Shown: positions 1 through 12,600 of the stretch, piece by piece | Position numbering within the stretch: the stretch's first letter is position 1 | Layout of the letters: every line of letters begins with the position of its first letter | Origin: Asterias rubens | Taxonomy: Eukaryota; Echinodermata; Asteroidea; Forcipulatida; Asteriidae | Assembly (NCBI RefSeq): GCF_902459465.1 | Contig: NC_047066.1 | Location: 8,869,047-8,933,046, forward strand | Length of the DNA: 64,000 nucleotides | Direction: 5' to 3' | Notes under the pieces: generated by a model | Told to the model about the DNA's origin: nothing | Databases searched by the model: none | Seen by the model: the letters and a program-made list of their open reading frames with translations, nothing else | Position numbers and translations under genes: made by a program

Positions 1-852
1 CGCTGTAAAAGCCCATCCCTATACACTGTGCGTAATGTGTCTACCGGTAACCACATCGCACGACACGACGCACTCCCCCCCCCCCGTATGCTATTCGCAT
101 GCGTCGGCCGTTAGCTAGCGGCCTCTGCATGCGGATATACGAGTGCGGATGGCTTGTGCACAGTAGTCGTACAGTGGGTGTCGAGCTAGCTATGTGACAG
201 TGTATACGGTTGGGTGGTGCGGTGCGATTACAGTGATTACACGCTAAGCACAGTGTATACGGGTGGGTTTACAGCGGCGTCTTTTCGGAGTGAATAGTAT
301 GCGACTGCCTTGAGCAAGGCTAACCTCAAAAGGACCAATGAAGCCATTTTGCGTGTAAAAAAAACAATCATGCTACCGCCGTTGGCTGCCTCAAAGTTTG
401 CCAGTAAAAAGTGCCTCATAATATTCATGCATGACGTCGCAATTCTAACCCAAATTGAGGCAATCGGCGCACGTCACGCCACCACCAGTACCAGCCACTC
501 GATCCTAACCTCGTTCCCAGGGGGGAACGACCTCGCCGCGCCATTTTTTTCCAGCATGCCTTGCTGGCTCATAACGTTAGTGACGAGAGGTATCGATAAG
601 GCGCGCTGCCCATGGTAGCGAGGCTGACTCATTCAATCCTACTGCACCGATGGCTCGTTTTGGGTTTTAGAATGGTGACGTCATGCATGAATATATAAAG
701 AGGCGTATAAAACAAATATTGAGAGGACAGGGTCCGACTTGCAGGCTACGGCTACAGCTACGGCTATGGCTGCATCGCCACGTCATAGTGCTTTGAAGTA
801 TAGCACCTCCTTAGCAACAGTATAGTAGCCAGAGCCACAGGCTCTGATTCAA
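1..852. other. Non-coding flank, no gene recognised
   Basis: No exon with recognisable domains or credible splice sites was seen. The stretch has a C-run near 74-86 and a TATATAAA-like string near 692. Around 735-775 lie tandem GGCTACG/GGCTATG units that resemble one arm of the hairpin element at 35101-35235. Short open frames here look like chance. Confidence 0.5.
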
Positions 853-1899
853 CAGTTACTGTTTAAGCTTTGCAAACCACTTGGTTTTAATCTTAAAGAT
901 CGTATAAAGGGTCAGTATGTGTGGTTTTAACGACGAAATAAGTAGTAGTAGGCCTAACAGAATATTTTCACCCTTTCTAGACCGTAGGCACATGACTTCT
1001 TATGAATAGGGCGCTTTCGCCTAGAGGTCAAAGGCAGGTCATATTGGGCAAGTCTGCGCGCTGCGTGTACAAAACTGCGCATTTTCATTGTTTTGCTCTC
1101 TTAATGTAAAATAGTAAACATTTCACTCTCTTGTCCGAGTGGTGTCAGTTTTGCTCTTTTGAGTGAAAGCCAACACGTGTCACTCTTTTTTGAGGGAAAT
1201 TGGAACAAACTTCACTCTAAATCGAGTTGAAAGTACCTGTTGTGTCTCTAAAGAGTTGTCCGCCATAATGGCTTTTTGCAAGAGTGGTCTTGGGGACAAA
1301 ACGCGCGTTTTTTCTCTCACTCGTTTAAAGACAGCATCATCATTTTACAATTAGCGTAATTGTATGTTTATATTGTTTATGATCAATGTTGTTAGGCTAG
1401 TATTTGGTATCGACTTAGCTTGGGCTGAAATACGACTCCCTCGTTTTTGTACGTATCTTTTTTTTCTCTTGGTGTTTTAAAATAGATTTTAAGCATTTTT
1501 AAAGCAATTTGTAAGCAATGTTTTACTTTTTTGCAAGTATATTTAATCCAACCGTTTTTGTATGGTTGCAAAAACAACCTGCTATTCAAACTGGATGGAT
1601 TCGAACGACATTTTCATTTTGGTAAGTAGTTTGCAAAAAGCTATCAACTCGTCACATTGCCAAGGTCTCATTCTGACAGTGTATATGATAACGAACTTCA
1701 CTCTCAGCTCTCTGCCATACCCATGATAGTAATGGATAATTCATTTTTTATTTCAAGGCTGTAATTTTAGAAGACGTCTACTAAAACATCCATCAGATTA
1801 ATTGCTTTAATAACAGACGGCACTTGGCGTTAATCCTCATGGAGTCTGTATTTGCGTTTGATAATTACTCTGACAATTAATGGCAATACAAACTTTGGT
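853..1899. repeat. 1,047-bp direct repeat, copy A
   Basis: This copy reads the same as 4282-5328 at a constant offset of 3,429 bases; I saw no difference or indel over its length. It begins at CAGTTACTG and ends at ACTTTGGT, after which the copies diverge. It contains many short ACTCT/TTTGCTCT motifs but no convincing coding sequence. The ends are not TG...CA, so it does not look like an LTR. Near-identity points to a very recent duplication or an assembly artefact. Confidence 0.9.
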
Positions 1900-1984
1900 A
1901 AATACAGGACAGCGGCTTTTGATAGTTCCTCAATATATTTTGAGAAACATTTTCTTCCGAGTGCTACGGTTATAGATTACGATA

Positions 1985-2430
1985 TCACTTTGACTCCCAC
2001 AAAATTAATAAGAAGAATATTACACCAGTTCTTCGTTCTCTACACGGGCTACCTATTCTCAAGCGGATTCAGTTCAAAATTATTCTCCTTGTTTACAAGC
2101 AATACATTGCCTCGCTCCCACATGCATCAATAGTCTCATCCAACAAAAGTTGCCTTCTTCATCCATGAGCCTTCGATCAACATCCAACATCCATCTTCAA
2201 CTTTCTAATGGTTCACGCACGAATACCCGGTAAAGCTTTCTCAGTAGCTGCACCAACTTGCTGTAACAAGCTCCCTCTTCACATCCGTGACTCATCCTCA
2301 ATCAGCGCATTCAAGACTCGGTTAAAAACACATCTTTTTAGACAATGCTAAAGCGCTTTCAAACTCCTGTGGAAAGCGCTATACAAATGTTATTTATTAT
2401 TATTATTATTATGATTATTATTTATTATCA
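1985..2430 (+). mobile_element. 3' end of a CR1/L2-like non-LTR retrotransposon
   Basis: In shifting frames the stretch encodes the typical carboxyl end of a non-LTR reverse transcriptase ORF: a piece like LHGLPILKRIQFKIILLVYK, then NKLPLHIRDSSS and FKTRLKTHLF near 2260-2340. It is followed by the usual GCGCTTT/AAAGCGCTATACAAATG tail and an ATT-rich microsatellite (2393-2429). Stops and frame shifts break the frame, so this is a dead 5'-truncated copy. It lies between the two copies of the 1,047-bp repeat. Confidence 0.75.
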
Positions 2431-4281
2431 CCGCGGCACACTGTCTTATCAGATTGAGTACTCCTATAGGGATTATTCTTATTGCGTGACCATTATTCCT
2501 CGGCGATATCTAAAAAATGCGACCAATTTGAAATGGAATGTTCACAGGTTAATTTGATTGTATACAACTAAAAGAATTGTATCTCCCGAACGCAGGTATT
2601 TACCCGTGAACATAAAACGCCTTTCTTCAATCATATCTAAAACAATCGCACGGCTCCAACAACCAAAGGTAATCGATGCCTTTAAACAATTCTACAAGGA
2701 TACCGAAGGGAAGCGGGCGGAAGGAGCTTTATGTTTACTGGTAAAAACACGTGTATGACAGACAAAATGTATTTTTTCGAATGGTCTAAACAAACAAATA
2801 GAAGTCCCTGCACACGAATACCGATCACTCTAGCAATTTACATATTGTTTTTTTTACTAATTAGTTTAAGTACTAGGCCTGAAGGGTTTAGACTGCACAC
2901 TTTTTGTTTTCGTAAAGCTCATAACCCTCTAGTCCCTGCACCGCCCGAGTTTGCTGAAAACTAATACTTCAAGATTCTTGCAGTTAATTACTGGAATCGT
3001 AGTTCAAATTTTAAAAGATAGCCACAGCTTAATTATATGCACAATTTGAACCTTGATATTTGTATAAAAGTACAAGTTCGCATGAGAACAATAAATGTCT
3101 CTCGTTCAACGGCTACGGTAATTTCTATGGCGAATATTTGTTTGTAAGGATAAAATGGACACAATAGCTTTTCAATGCTTTTATCTGACTTAATGATTAT
3201 ACTGATTAAATGCGAAGGCGTGAGTTTTCGACAATATTATCATGAATGATAAATAAATACAGTTTCCTTTGTGTTTACTAATGAGCGTTTTGTTGGGGTA
3301 AGAGCTAAATTATTTCACCATCATTAGCTTCATTAGCTTAATAATGACTATCGAGGATTCTTTTGATGTTCCTTTTTTTCTACAAACACAAGCTAGCAAG
3401 GTTTCCTCCTACCACATACAGTATATCGATAGGCGGCTGGGCGGTCCAGTGGCTAAATGGTTAATAAGGGCATGGCTGAGCCTAAACTTCCCAAGGTCTG
3501 TAGGTGATCTCTGATTGAACCTATCCCCAAGGGTCACTATACTATCTCAAATAGGGGTGTTTATTGAAGTTCAAAATACATTTCAGTGGAATTGACTCAT
3601 ATTATTATATTGTAGTAATTACAGAATTATGAAACGTGTACTTCCCTCGCACCCTTGGTTTCCCCGAGTGTTTAAAAAAAAATAGGGTGCACCCCTATGG
3701 CGTTTGCCAACCAGTAGTGTCTATTATACGCATGCTTGAATGTAATTAGCACATTTCATGGGAAGGGGTAAATGCGGGTAAAGACAGGCGGCCAGTCAAC
3801 GTTAGTAATTTCAGTGTCCACTTTATCGTAAAGCCTGACTGAGCGATGAAATTAGCATAGATGTGATCTGCTGCCACCTAGCGTTCGAAATTTATCCATT
3901 CTCAGAGACAAACAAAATGTATTTATATGATGTCATATCGGGCTTATCATAATTGCCGCAATCGGAAAGAAGCAAAGACGACATCGGTGTGCTCAAATGC
4001 TATTTCGAATTTGGCAGTATTTTAGACGGACATATTTCTCTGCTTCAGAGGATCAATCTGTAGAATCAAATGTGTAATCAGTAACGGCTTCAGAATGAAA
4101 GTAAACAATGTACCAATAATTTGACTATATCCTTTATGTGTTCAAATGTATTCAGTGAGGTGAAATTATTAAAATGTTTGATGACATACACCTTTAAGAA
4201 GTTTATGACGTGTGTTGTGCATTTAAGAAGACTTTCTTTCAGATCAACACCCCCACCCGCCGAAGATATACCACTTTCCCC
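2431..4281. other. AT-rich non-coding spacer
   Basis: No domain-bearing exon recognised on either strand. Near 3430-3560 a stretch (GGTCCAGTGGCTAAATGG) recalls a pol III A box and may be a worn tRNA-derived SINE, but no clear B box follows. Confidence 0.4.
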
Positions 4282-5328
4282 CAGTTACTGTTTAAGCTTT
4301 GCAAACCACTTGGTTTTAATCTTAAAGATCGTATAAAGGGTCAGTATGTGTGGTTTTAACGACGAAATAAGTAGTAGTAGGCCTAACAGAATATTTTCAC
4401 CCTTTCTAGACCGTAGGCACATGACTTCTTATGAATAGGGCGCTTTCGCCTAGAGGTCAAAGGCAGGTCATATTGGGCAAGTCTGCGCGCTGCGTGTACA
4501 AAACTGCGCATTTTCATTGTTTTGCTCTCTTAATGTAAAATAGTAAACATTTCACTCTCTTGTCCGAGTGGTGTCAGTTTTGCTCTTTTGAGTGAAAGCC
4601 AACACGTGTCACTCTTTTTTGAGGGAAATTGGAACAAACTTCACTCTAAATCGAGTTGAAAGTACCTGTTGTGTCTCTAAAGAGTTGTCCGCCATAATGG
4701 CTTTTTGCAAGAGTGGTCTTGGGGACAAAACGCGCGTTTTTTCTCTCACTCGTTTAAAGACAGCATCATCATTTTACAATTAGCGTAATTGTATGTTTAT
4801 ATTGTTTATGATCAATGTTGTTAGGCTAGTATTTGGTATCGACTTAGCTTGGGCTGAAATACGACTCCCTCGTTTTTGTACGTATCTTTTTTTTCTCTTG
4901 GTGTTTTAAAATAGATTTTAAGCATTTTTAAAGCAATTTGTAAGCAATGTTTTACTTTTTTGCAAGTATATTTAATCCAACCGTTTTTGTATGGTTGCAA
5001 AAACAACCTGCTATTCAAACTGGATGGATTCGAACGACATTTTCATTTTGGTAAGTAGTTTGCAAAAAGCTATCAACTCGTCACATTGCCAAGGTCTCAT
5101 TCTGACAGTGTATATGATAACGAACTTCACTCTCAGCTCTCTGCCATACCCATGATAGTAATGGATAATTCATTTTTTATTTCAAGGCTGTAATTTTAGA
5201 AGACGTCTACTAAAACATCCATCAGATTAATTGCTTTAATAACAGACGGCACTTGGCGTTAATCCTCATGGAGTCTGTATTTGCGTTTGATAATTACTCT
5301 GACAATTAATGGCAATACAAACTTTGGT
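4282..5328. repeat. 1,047-bp direct repeat, copy B
   Basis: Second copy of the 853-1899 sequence in the same orientation, offset 3,429 bases. The intervening 2.4 kb carries a LINE 3' end and no retroelement genes, so the pair is better described as a segmental duplication than as LTRs. Confidence 0.9.
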
Positions 5329-5848
5329 GAACACAGACAAATACTAATTAATAGAAATGGGTTACCAGTCAAAATTACATTAAGTTTACATTGTTGTGAC
5401 GGGTGTCCCACTAAGTTTGTGCTGAACAAAACAATAATTGTGAAAGCATTACTTTCTGCTTGGGCCAAGGCTCAATTTCATGAACAAGGCTCATTTCATG
5501 GCTCTGCCTATAGTAGGCAAATAGTCGGCGCTTATTATAGAAACGGGGATTTATGTGCTTACGTCAATGCTTACTTCACGGCTTGCGCCTTCATCCCCAA
5601 ATCTGTTGTCAAATAAATTTAATAAAAACACTTTGACAATCCCGAATGTTCTTGACAATCAAAGCTATATTATATATAACCCTTACATCACCGAAGTTCA
5701 CACTAAAAGGAGAACAAGGCTAACAATTGATTTCTTTCGTTAGGAATGTGTTTTTCTATGAGGTCGCAGTATGGGCCAACTGATTTGAATAACAACGCTT
5801 ATCTTCATGGAAGCATAAGTACTCACAGTCGGGGCGATGAACGCAGCA
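5329..5848. other. Non-coding spacer
   Basis: Follows copy B of the direct repeat. There is a 111-codon open frame on the plus strand (5281-5616) and overlapping frames, but none shows a domain, signal peptide or splice context. Nothing supportable was seen. Confidence 0.4.
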
Positions 5849-6226
5849 TTTAAGCCACTGGACACATTTGGTTATTGTCAAATACCAGTCAATTCACTTA
5901 CTATATCTCAACATAGGCATAAAATAACAAACCTGTGAAAATTTGAACTTAATTGGTCGTCGAAGTTGCAAAAGAACAATTTAAGAAAAAACCCTTGTCG
6001 CACAAGTTGTGTGCTTTCAGATGGTTGAATTCAGGTCTCGAACACTAATAATAATATTGAGTGAGAAATTACTTCTTTCTTAAAAACTACGTTGCTTCAG
6101 AGGGAGCCTTTCTTTCAATGTTTTGTACTATCAACAGATCTCCAAATAGGTCTTTGCTCGTTACCAAATAGGTTTTTATGCTAACAATTATTTTGAGTAA
6201 TTACCAAAAGTGTTCAGAGCCTTTAA
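5849..6226 (+). mobile_element. MITE family R1 (TTAAAG...GACAC ends), copy 1
   Basis: About 380 bp, bounded by inverted ends related to TTAAAGGCAGTGGACACTAT. Internal landmarks are ATTGTCAAAGACCAG, AACAAACCTGTG, TTGGTCGTCGAAGTTGC, GTGTGCTTTCAGATG and CAGAGGGAGCC. The same landmarks occur in order at least six more times in this window on both strands, which defines a dispersed non-autonomous DNA transposon. This copy is worn and sits just upstream of RTK1. Confidence 0.8.
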
Positions 6227-6582
6227 GTAAAAATTGCTTAGGGGGAACTTATATGAAAGGTTTCTGATAGGGTTGAATGTTTTTTTTCATTTTGCAAATT
6301 TTACCCTTTTGCGAGTTTTACCATACGACGCCATTCTCAGCCCAGATTGTGGCAAAAGGTTTCGCCACCATCGTCCCCGGAAGAAGCAACGGTACAGGGA
6401 TCCTCCTCCACGGTCTCCCCCTCAGACCTCCCCGTCTCCGTCTCGGTGTTGCAGTCTGGGATTATTATCAGGCCTCGACGACAACACTGCTGCCTCAAAC
6501 CGATCAACCAGACGTTGGCGGAGCGGAAGTGGATTTTCTGCCTGTGTCGATCAGTCTGCTTATACCAAGAATCAAGTCAGGA

Positions 6583-6652
6583 ATGGCCGTGACCAACTTG
6601 CTAACTGTTGGAGTTCTCATCCTGATGTCTGCAAACCACGCTATTGCTCAAG
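6583..6652 (+). CDS. RTK1 exon 1: signal peptide
   Basis: ATG at 6583 in a good context (G at +4). It encodes 23 residues with a hydrophobic core ([10 protein letters not shown]) and an AIAQ end typical of a cleavage site. Donor AG|GTAAAA at 6653; phase 1. The frame is open upstream to 6277 without a signal-like start, so I chose the internal ATG and treat about 6280-6582 as possible 5' UTR. Confidence 0.72.
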
Positions 6653-9600
6653 GTAAAATTCCATCCGTGTATTATTTTTACGCATTGTGGCAAGAAATAT
6701 CTTGTTATAAAATTGCATTTAATTGTACATTCCTAAATGAATAATCCATAAGTTAAAAAAAAGAAAAGTGTTCTCTATGGTTGAACAATTGAAACACGGA
6801 ATAAACCAGTCAGGAATCTTGGAAACACGGAATACAACAATCAGGTTTTTCTTGGAAACTCTCAATCTAAGATAATAAGTCATCTTGGAAACTCGGAATT
6901 CTAAGACAGGGTATTTTGGCAACACGGAACTCAATGAAAGACATCTCGGAACTACGGGAATCGAAGGTTTCCCTTGAGACTCGGAATTCCGAAAGGTGTA
7001 TTTAATGGAAATGCGGAATTCAATTTAGGTATCTCGAAAACTCGGGATTTAACGATCTCAGAAACACGAGGCACAACGATGACGTCTCTCGAAAAAGTTT
7101 GGGTCAACTCGGTCTGAAGTTTAATCGGTCTGAGGTCACGAGGTCAGCTCGGTCCAAAGTCATCTCGGTCCTAGGTCAAAAGGGTCAGCTCTGTCCAAGG
7201 TCATATGGTCAGCTCGGTCCATGGTCATCTCGATCCGAAGTCCAATGGTCAGCTTGTTTGTTTACTTACGTATTTAATTGTTTTTTTTATTCACTTAATT
7301 ATTTTTTGAATATTATTGACTGACTGATTGTTTGTGTAAATAAATAACTTATTTATTGTTTTTTCAGTAATTTGTCTTTTTTGTTTACTCATAGTGTTTT
7401 GTTTTTTCCCCTGACATCGTTGCCTTGTATTTTCTGTACTTGGTCAGTGAAGTCATGTCCGTCTAAGGTCAGCTCGGTCCGAGGTCACAATGTCAGCTCG
7501 GTCCGAAGTCATCTCGGTCCAAGGTCAACACGGTCGAAGGTCATAAGGTCATAAGGTCAGCTTGGTCTGAAGTCATCTCTGTCCGAAGTCAAATCGGTCC
7601 GAAACGTGGTCCGAAGTCGATTCGGTCCGAAGTCAGAAAAGAGAGTCACATTATTTGTTTCGATGTGTTTCACATATACTTTAGAAAGTGCATGTTGTGA
7701 AACTAACATCGTTGTATGGATAAAACATTACTATTTTATAATTTAAATAGTCCTGGGTTTGAACAAAGAAAAATTGACTGAATACGGACTTGAGCCATTG
7801 ACTTCCTAATTGACGCACCAACTCGCTCCAAATTTAGCTATCCAGCCATGCTGACCTTTCATGTCCTGACCACAACTATTTAAAATTCTTAAGCAAACAG
7901 AATTAGCTTTTGCTTCCTTCTTAAACAACTAAAATGCTTCCATTGACGTTTATTTTGTAGAACCGCTTGTTATTGTGTGCCCTGCAAGTAGGACTGTTGA
8001 TGCTGCTGATAGTCAAAATATAAGACTAGCCGAACCAACCGTTACTGGCGCAGTTGGAACTGTGACCTTTACATACTTTGTAGTGGGCCCCTCCGGAAGT
8101 CTTGTACCAGTTAACAATCAAGTGCTAAGTACAACAGCTCCATCTGTGACAACCATCGTAACTATTGTAGCAGACCAGTCTGGGAGACAATCTGTGCTTT
8201 GTTCATATATGATCACTACCAATGCAGCAATAAGTAAGAATAACTCTAGAGCAAGATTTACTGTGCATTAATGAATGGCATCCCACTATAGTGTTCCGAG
8301 TCTGGACTTCCTGCAGGCACAAAGTGTACACGGAGTATTGTTATACCTCGGTAACAAACTGTGAAGTTTGATTGGTCGAGAACCAATCATGTGACGCGCA
8401 ACAAAAACGCAAGTTATGCCAGGAGTCCACTGGGCCAGCGCCAGTTGGTGCCAGTCTGCGCCAATACAATTTACTGTGGCGCCTACTGTCGCCTAAAAGA
8501 TGCCTAGTGGCGTGTAGTGGCTCAAACTGCCCCCCCCCCCCCAACTGGCTCGTGGTGGCCCATAACGGCATCAAATTTGAATGTGGCGGCAAGAAAATTT
8601 CAAAATGTTTGACATTTTCGTCGCGCCACTTGCATCGAGCAATCAGCGCCAAGTGTCTGCCAAGTGGCACCAAATGGCGCGAACATATCGCCCTTTGGCG
8701 CAAACAATCCGCCTATTGGAACCCACTGCGCCAAATAAATCCAACAGAGGCGGATAGCCCGCCAAAGCGCGCCAAATGGCACCCGATTGGTAACTACTTC
8801 GCGCCAAATGCCACCTGGTTGCCCGCCATTCGGCGCCACTTGCCGCCTATAAAAGCAGGGCGGCATCGCAGGACTTCCTCACACAACTTTCAAGATTCGA
8901 CTCGACAACACCTCCAAACAGTTTTTCCTTCACAATTTCTACAAGATTTCACACAATTGTCAACGAAGATGCAGCTGAGGAGGGTCTGAACCAGAACGCC
9001 GATGGCCGGTATTTATATAGTCGGCAGGTAGCGCCAAGCAAGTTCAAACCAATTTGGCGACCTTTGGCACAAACTAATCACCAAGTGGCGCAAAGTAGCC
9101 GTCTATTTAGCGAGAATGGCGCCAACAGGGTGAATTTTGGAATCAAATGGCCGTGTAATGGCGCGAACTGGCGCAAACTGGCGCAACATTTTGGAGCAAG
9201 CCGGATGGCATTTGGCGCACTGAAGTCAAATAAAAAGCATAAGTTGTGATGCTAATCTGATCTACAGAAACTCATACATCTGTTTTGGGACAACTTTATT
9301 TCTTGGACTGAAAGTTACTTAAACTTAGAGATTTCATTGACATTACTTTCAACCATACTGAAGGCCAAGTCACACTGCTGATAACGAGAACGACAACGAT
9401 ATCGTCGAATAGAGAACGCATTGTATTGGTTGAATGGCTCCCATTGATTGCTCCACGCAGAATACGGCCAAGTTTATTCAACCAATCGAGGGAGTGCATT
9501 TTTATCGTCCATGACATGGGGTCTAAGTGCGATTGTCCATGTGTTTCAATGAAGGTGTATGTCAGCTTTCTGGCACTACGTTCACCTGCCAGTGCGCGAC

Positions 9601-12600
9601 TGGATTCACTGGACAATTTTGTCAAACGGCTGTCAGTACGTATAACTTCAGTGGAAAGTTTACCATAAGTGCGTTGAATTAAGTTTTTTTATTTGGCTGT
9701 TCGACAGTTGCCTTTATGCCTAGTTAGGTACTTTTGTACAAGTCAAGAAATTAGTCAAATAAAAACCATAAGTTGTGATGCTAATCTGCTCTAGAGACTT
9801 TAAGAAACTTATCATATTTAAATAAATGTACACCTGTTTCCCTTTTTATCATCTTTATACACACAGCTGATGACCACCAGGCACCCAAAGTAATAGGCTG
9901 TCCTGATTCAATCAATGTCAACTTGGCACAAGGCAATAGTGATGTGGTTGTCACATGGACTGAGCCATCTACTTCTGAAACCATTGGAGTATCTATGACT
10001 AAGACTCACCAACCTGGATCAATATTCACCGATGGAGTTACTACAGTGCTATACACCTTCACTGATCAGGCTGGCAATTCAACAATATGTACATTCAATG
10101 TCACAGTGTCCAGTGAGTAAATGTACTTTGTTTTGTAATTAACAGTTTCACGTCAATTATAAATTTAGTCAAATGAAAAAACAAACGTTGTGATGCTATA
10201 GGCTGCTCCTACAAAAACTTATGCATTTGCTTTGAAACAATTATGTTTCTTAGATTGAAAGTTCCTTGAATTTTGATTTAGTTGAAGTTTTGTTAACATT
10301 ACTTTCCAAATACGTACGCATGACACAGATCCATGTGCGAATATCAAGTGCTTTAAAAGAGCGGTGTGTCACATTGTGGGCAAACACTTCGAGTCATAGC
10401 GAATACTGATCATACTTTTAAATAGTATTTGGGTTGGAAGGGAGAGAGACATAGAGACATGACTGCAATAGTATGTAGGTTTCCCAAATAGATTTACACT
10501 CGTCATGGTGGATATGGGGAACTTATACTGAATCCTCTTTTATTTCACACAGCTGATGACCACCAGGCACCCAAAGTAATAGGTTGTCCTGATTCAATCA
10601 ATGTCAACTTGCCACAAGGCAATAGTGATGTGGTTGTCACATGGACTGAGCCATCTACTTCTGAAACCATTGGAGTATCTATGACTAAGACTCACCAACC
10701 TGGATCAATATTCACCGATGGAGTTACTACAGTGCTATACACCTTCACTGATCAGGCTGGCAATTCAACAATCTGTACCTTCAATGTCACAGTGTCCAGT
10801 GAGTAAATGTACTTGTTTTCTCTTTTAATTAATGGCATTTTCTACAATTACATGGATTGTAGCCCTTATCTGGTAATAGTACAGTCATTGTTTTACTTTT
10901 TAGAGACTTTGATAAGTTTGTATTTTGTTGTGCCTCACACATCGCATTCTCTATAGCTCAAACTTCCAGCACCCCAGCCGTTGATTTCACCAAACTCTTC
11001 CTTACTTAGGAATAATCTTAGGACTTGGGACGAGTTCAGTTCCGCATCAGAAGACGTAGGGACGCATCGAACCCCTCCGAAGTTAGGACGGGTTACTCGT
11101 CCTAACTCGAGATAGGATGAGTCCTAGCATTCCGTGGCTGTCTTGGACTTGACTCTTTTTTTTCTCTATAGTACGTAAATTAATTTTATATATACTGTTT
11201 TGTGTTTTGCAGCCACGATTGGAGGTGCTCCAACAGAATCGTTTACACGTACATTTATCATCTGCGTGATCATCTTTGTCATCGTTCTTCTGTTTGGGTG
11301 CATGTATTATTACTTTCTCAGATATCGAAAGAGAAAACACCAGCATTCAAAACCACAAGAAGTACCAGCGCGGGACCAGCAAATGGTAAGAACACATCTG
11401 GAGAGAAAAAAAAAAAAAATACTGGATATGTTCTTGAATATTTTTTTTTAAGCTACACAACATTGTAAAGTTGCATTCACACCTTGGAAAACATTGATAA
11501 ACAGCCATCGAAAACGCCATGAAATAGTTTAGACTCTGACTGATATATCCTTATTAACTCATGTTTTGCGACAAAAACCTTATGAGTTGTCGCTTCTCTT
11601 GGGCTACAATAATGTGATTTGTTTTCGTTTGTTTATGTATAATTTATTTGATAGGGTGAAATGGTCGGGAAAAGGCTTCGCTCATTCAGCTTTTAAAACT
11701 TGTTTCCCAAAAATAACCTTTAATAATTTATAACATACTGTGTAATGTTGGGTCAAAATATATGTCACAAGAAAAGGCCTACTCTCCCCACAGACCAGTT
11801 ACAAAAATGAAGTAACACCAGACGATGTCGTTCACACAACTGCACTTGACTCTGTGCCTGTTGTTCATCAGAACCACGCCTCTGCATATGAGCCAGTTCG
11901 AGATGTTCACTTATCTCCAACCTACGAATATGTTAGTTTACCTACATGGGCAGAACCATGGAATGTATTGTGGGATAACTTTATTGTAGGAACAAAAGTA
12001 CTAAGGAAGGGGCAGTTTGGTGAGGTGTTGTACGGTGGAGTAATGATTGCTGGAGAACTCTGCAAGGCTGCAATCAAGAAGCTGCAAGGTAAATAAGCAT
12101 TGCTTCACCATAAATCAATAGCAGTTAATGACAGTAACGTCTTCAAAAGTGTTGTACTTTACGATCCTCATTTAGGTCGCTTATTATAAAACCCTGCCAT
12201 TTGACGACTGGCAGCGCTTATACATGTATCAACATACCAGCCATAAAAGGATAAACTAACTGACAACAACTCCACCGTCTTCCAGATGGAGGTTGTATTT
12301 CACCATTCCAGGGGCGGATCCAAGAATATTTGTACTGATGGGGTCAGGTGTGTCAACAATAGTCATACTTTTAAACCACAGACAACTATAGGCTTGCTTG
12401 TGTGTCAATCGGGAATTTCCTTGAGACAGTGGACTTGTCTATGGTGTACAAAATCAAGCGGGTAAACGACCTTCGAGTGTGTTTCTCCAGTGTATTCTCT
12501 TAGGGAAAATGATATTTTAGTTAAATTCACCTGAAGAGTAATACATTAATTAACTAACCAGTTGATAATTGGCAGTGTTACCCAGTATATTAATGGTGTT

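Noticed and set aside
853..5328. LTR retrotransposon with 1,047-bp LTRs
   Set aside because: The repeats do not start TG and end CA, no primer site or polypurine tract adjoins them, and the 2.4 kb between them has no gag or pol.
7099..7554. Open frames of 60-74 codons
   Set aside because: They come from the CTCGGTCC minisatellite, so the repeating peptide is a by-product.
8372..8989. 205-codon plus frame and its minus shadows in the GCGCCA block
   Set aside because: Composition follows the repeat motif; no domain, start context or splice evidence.
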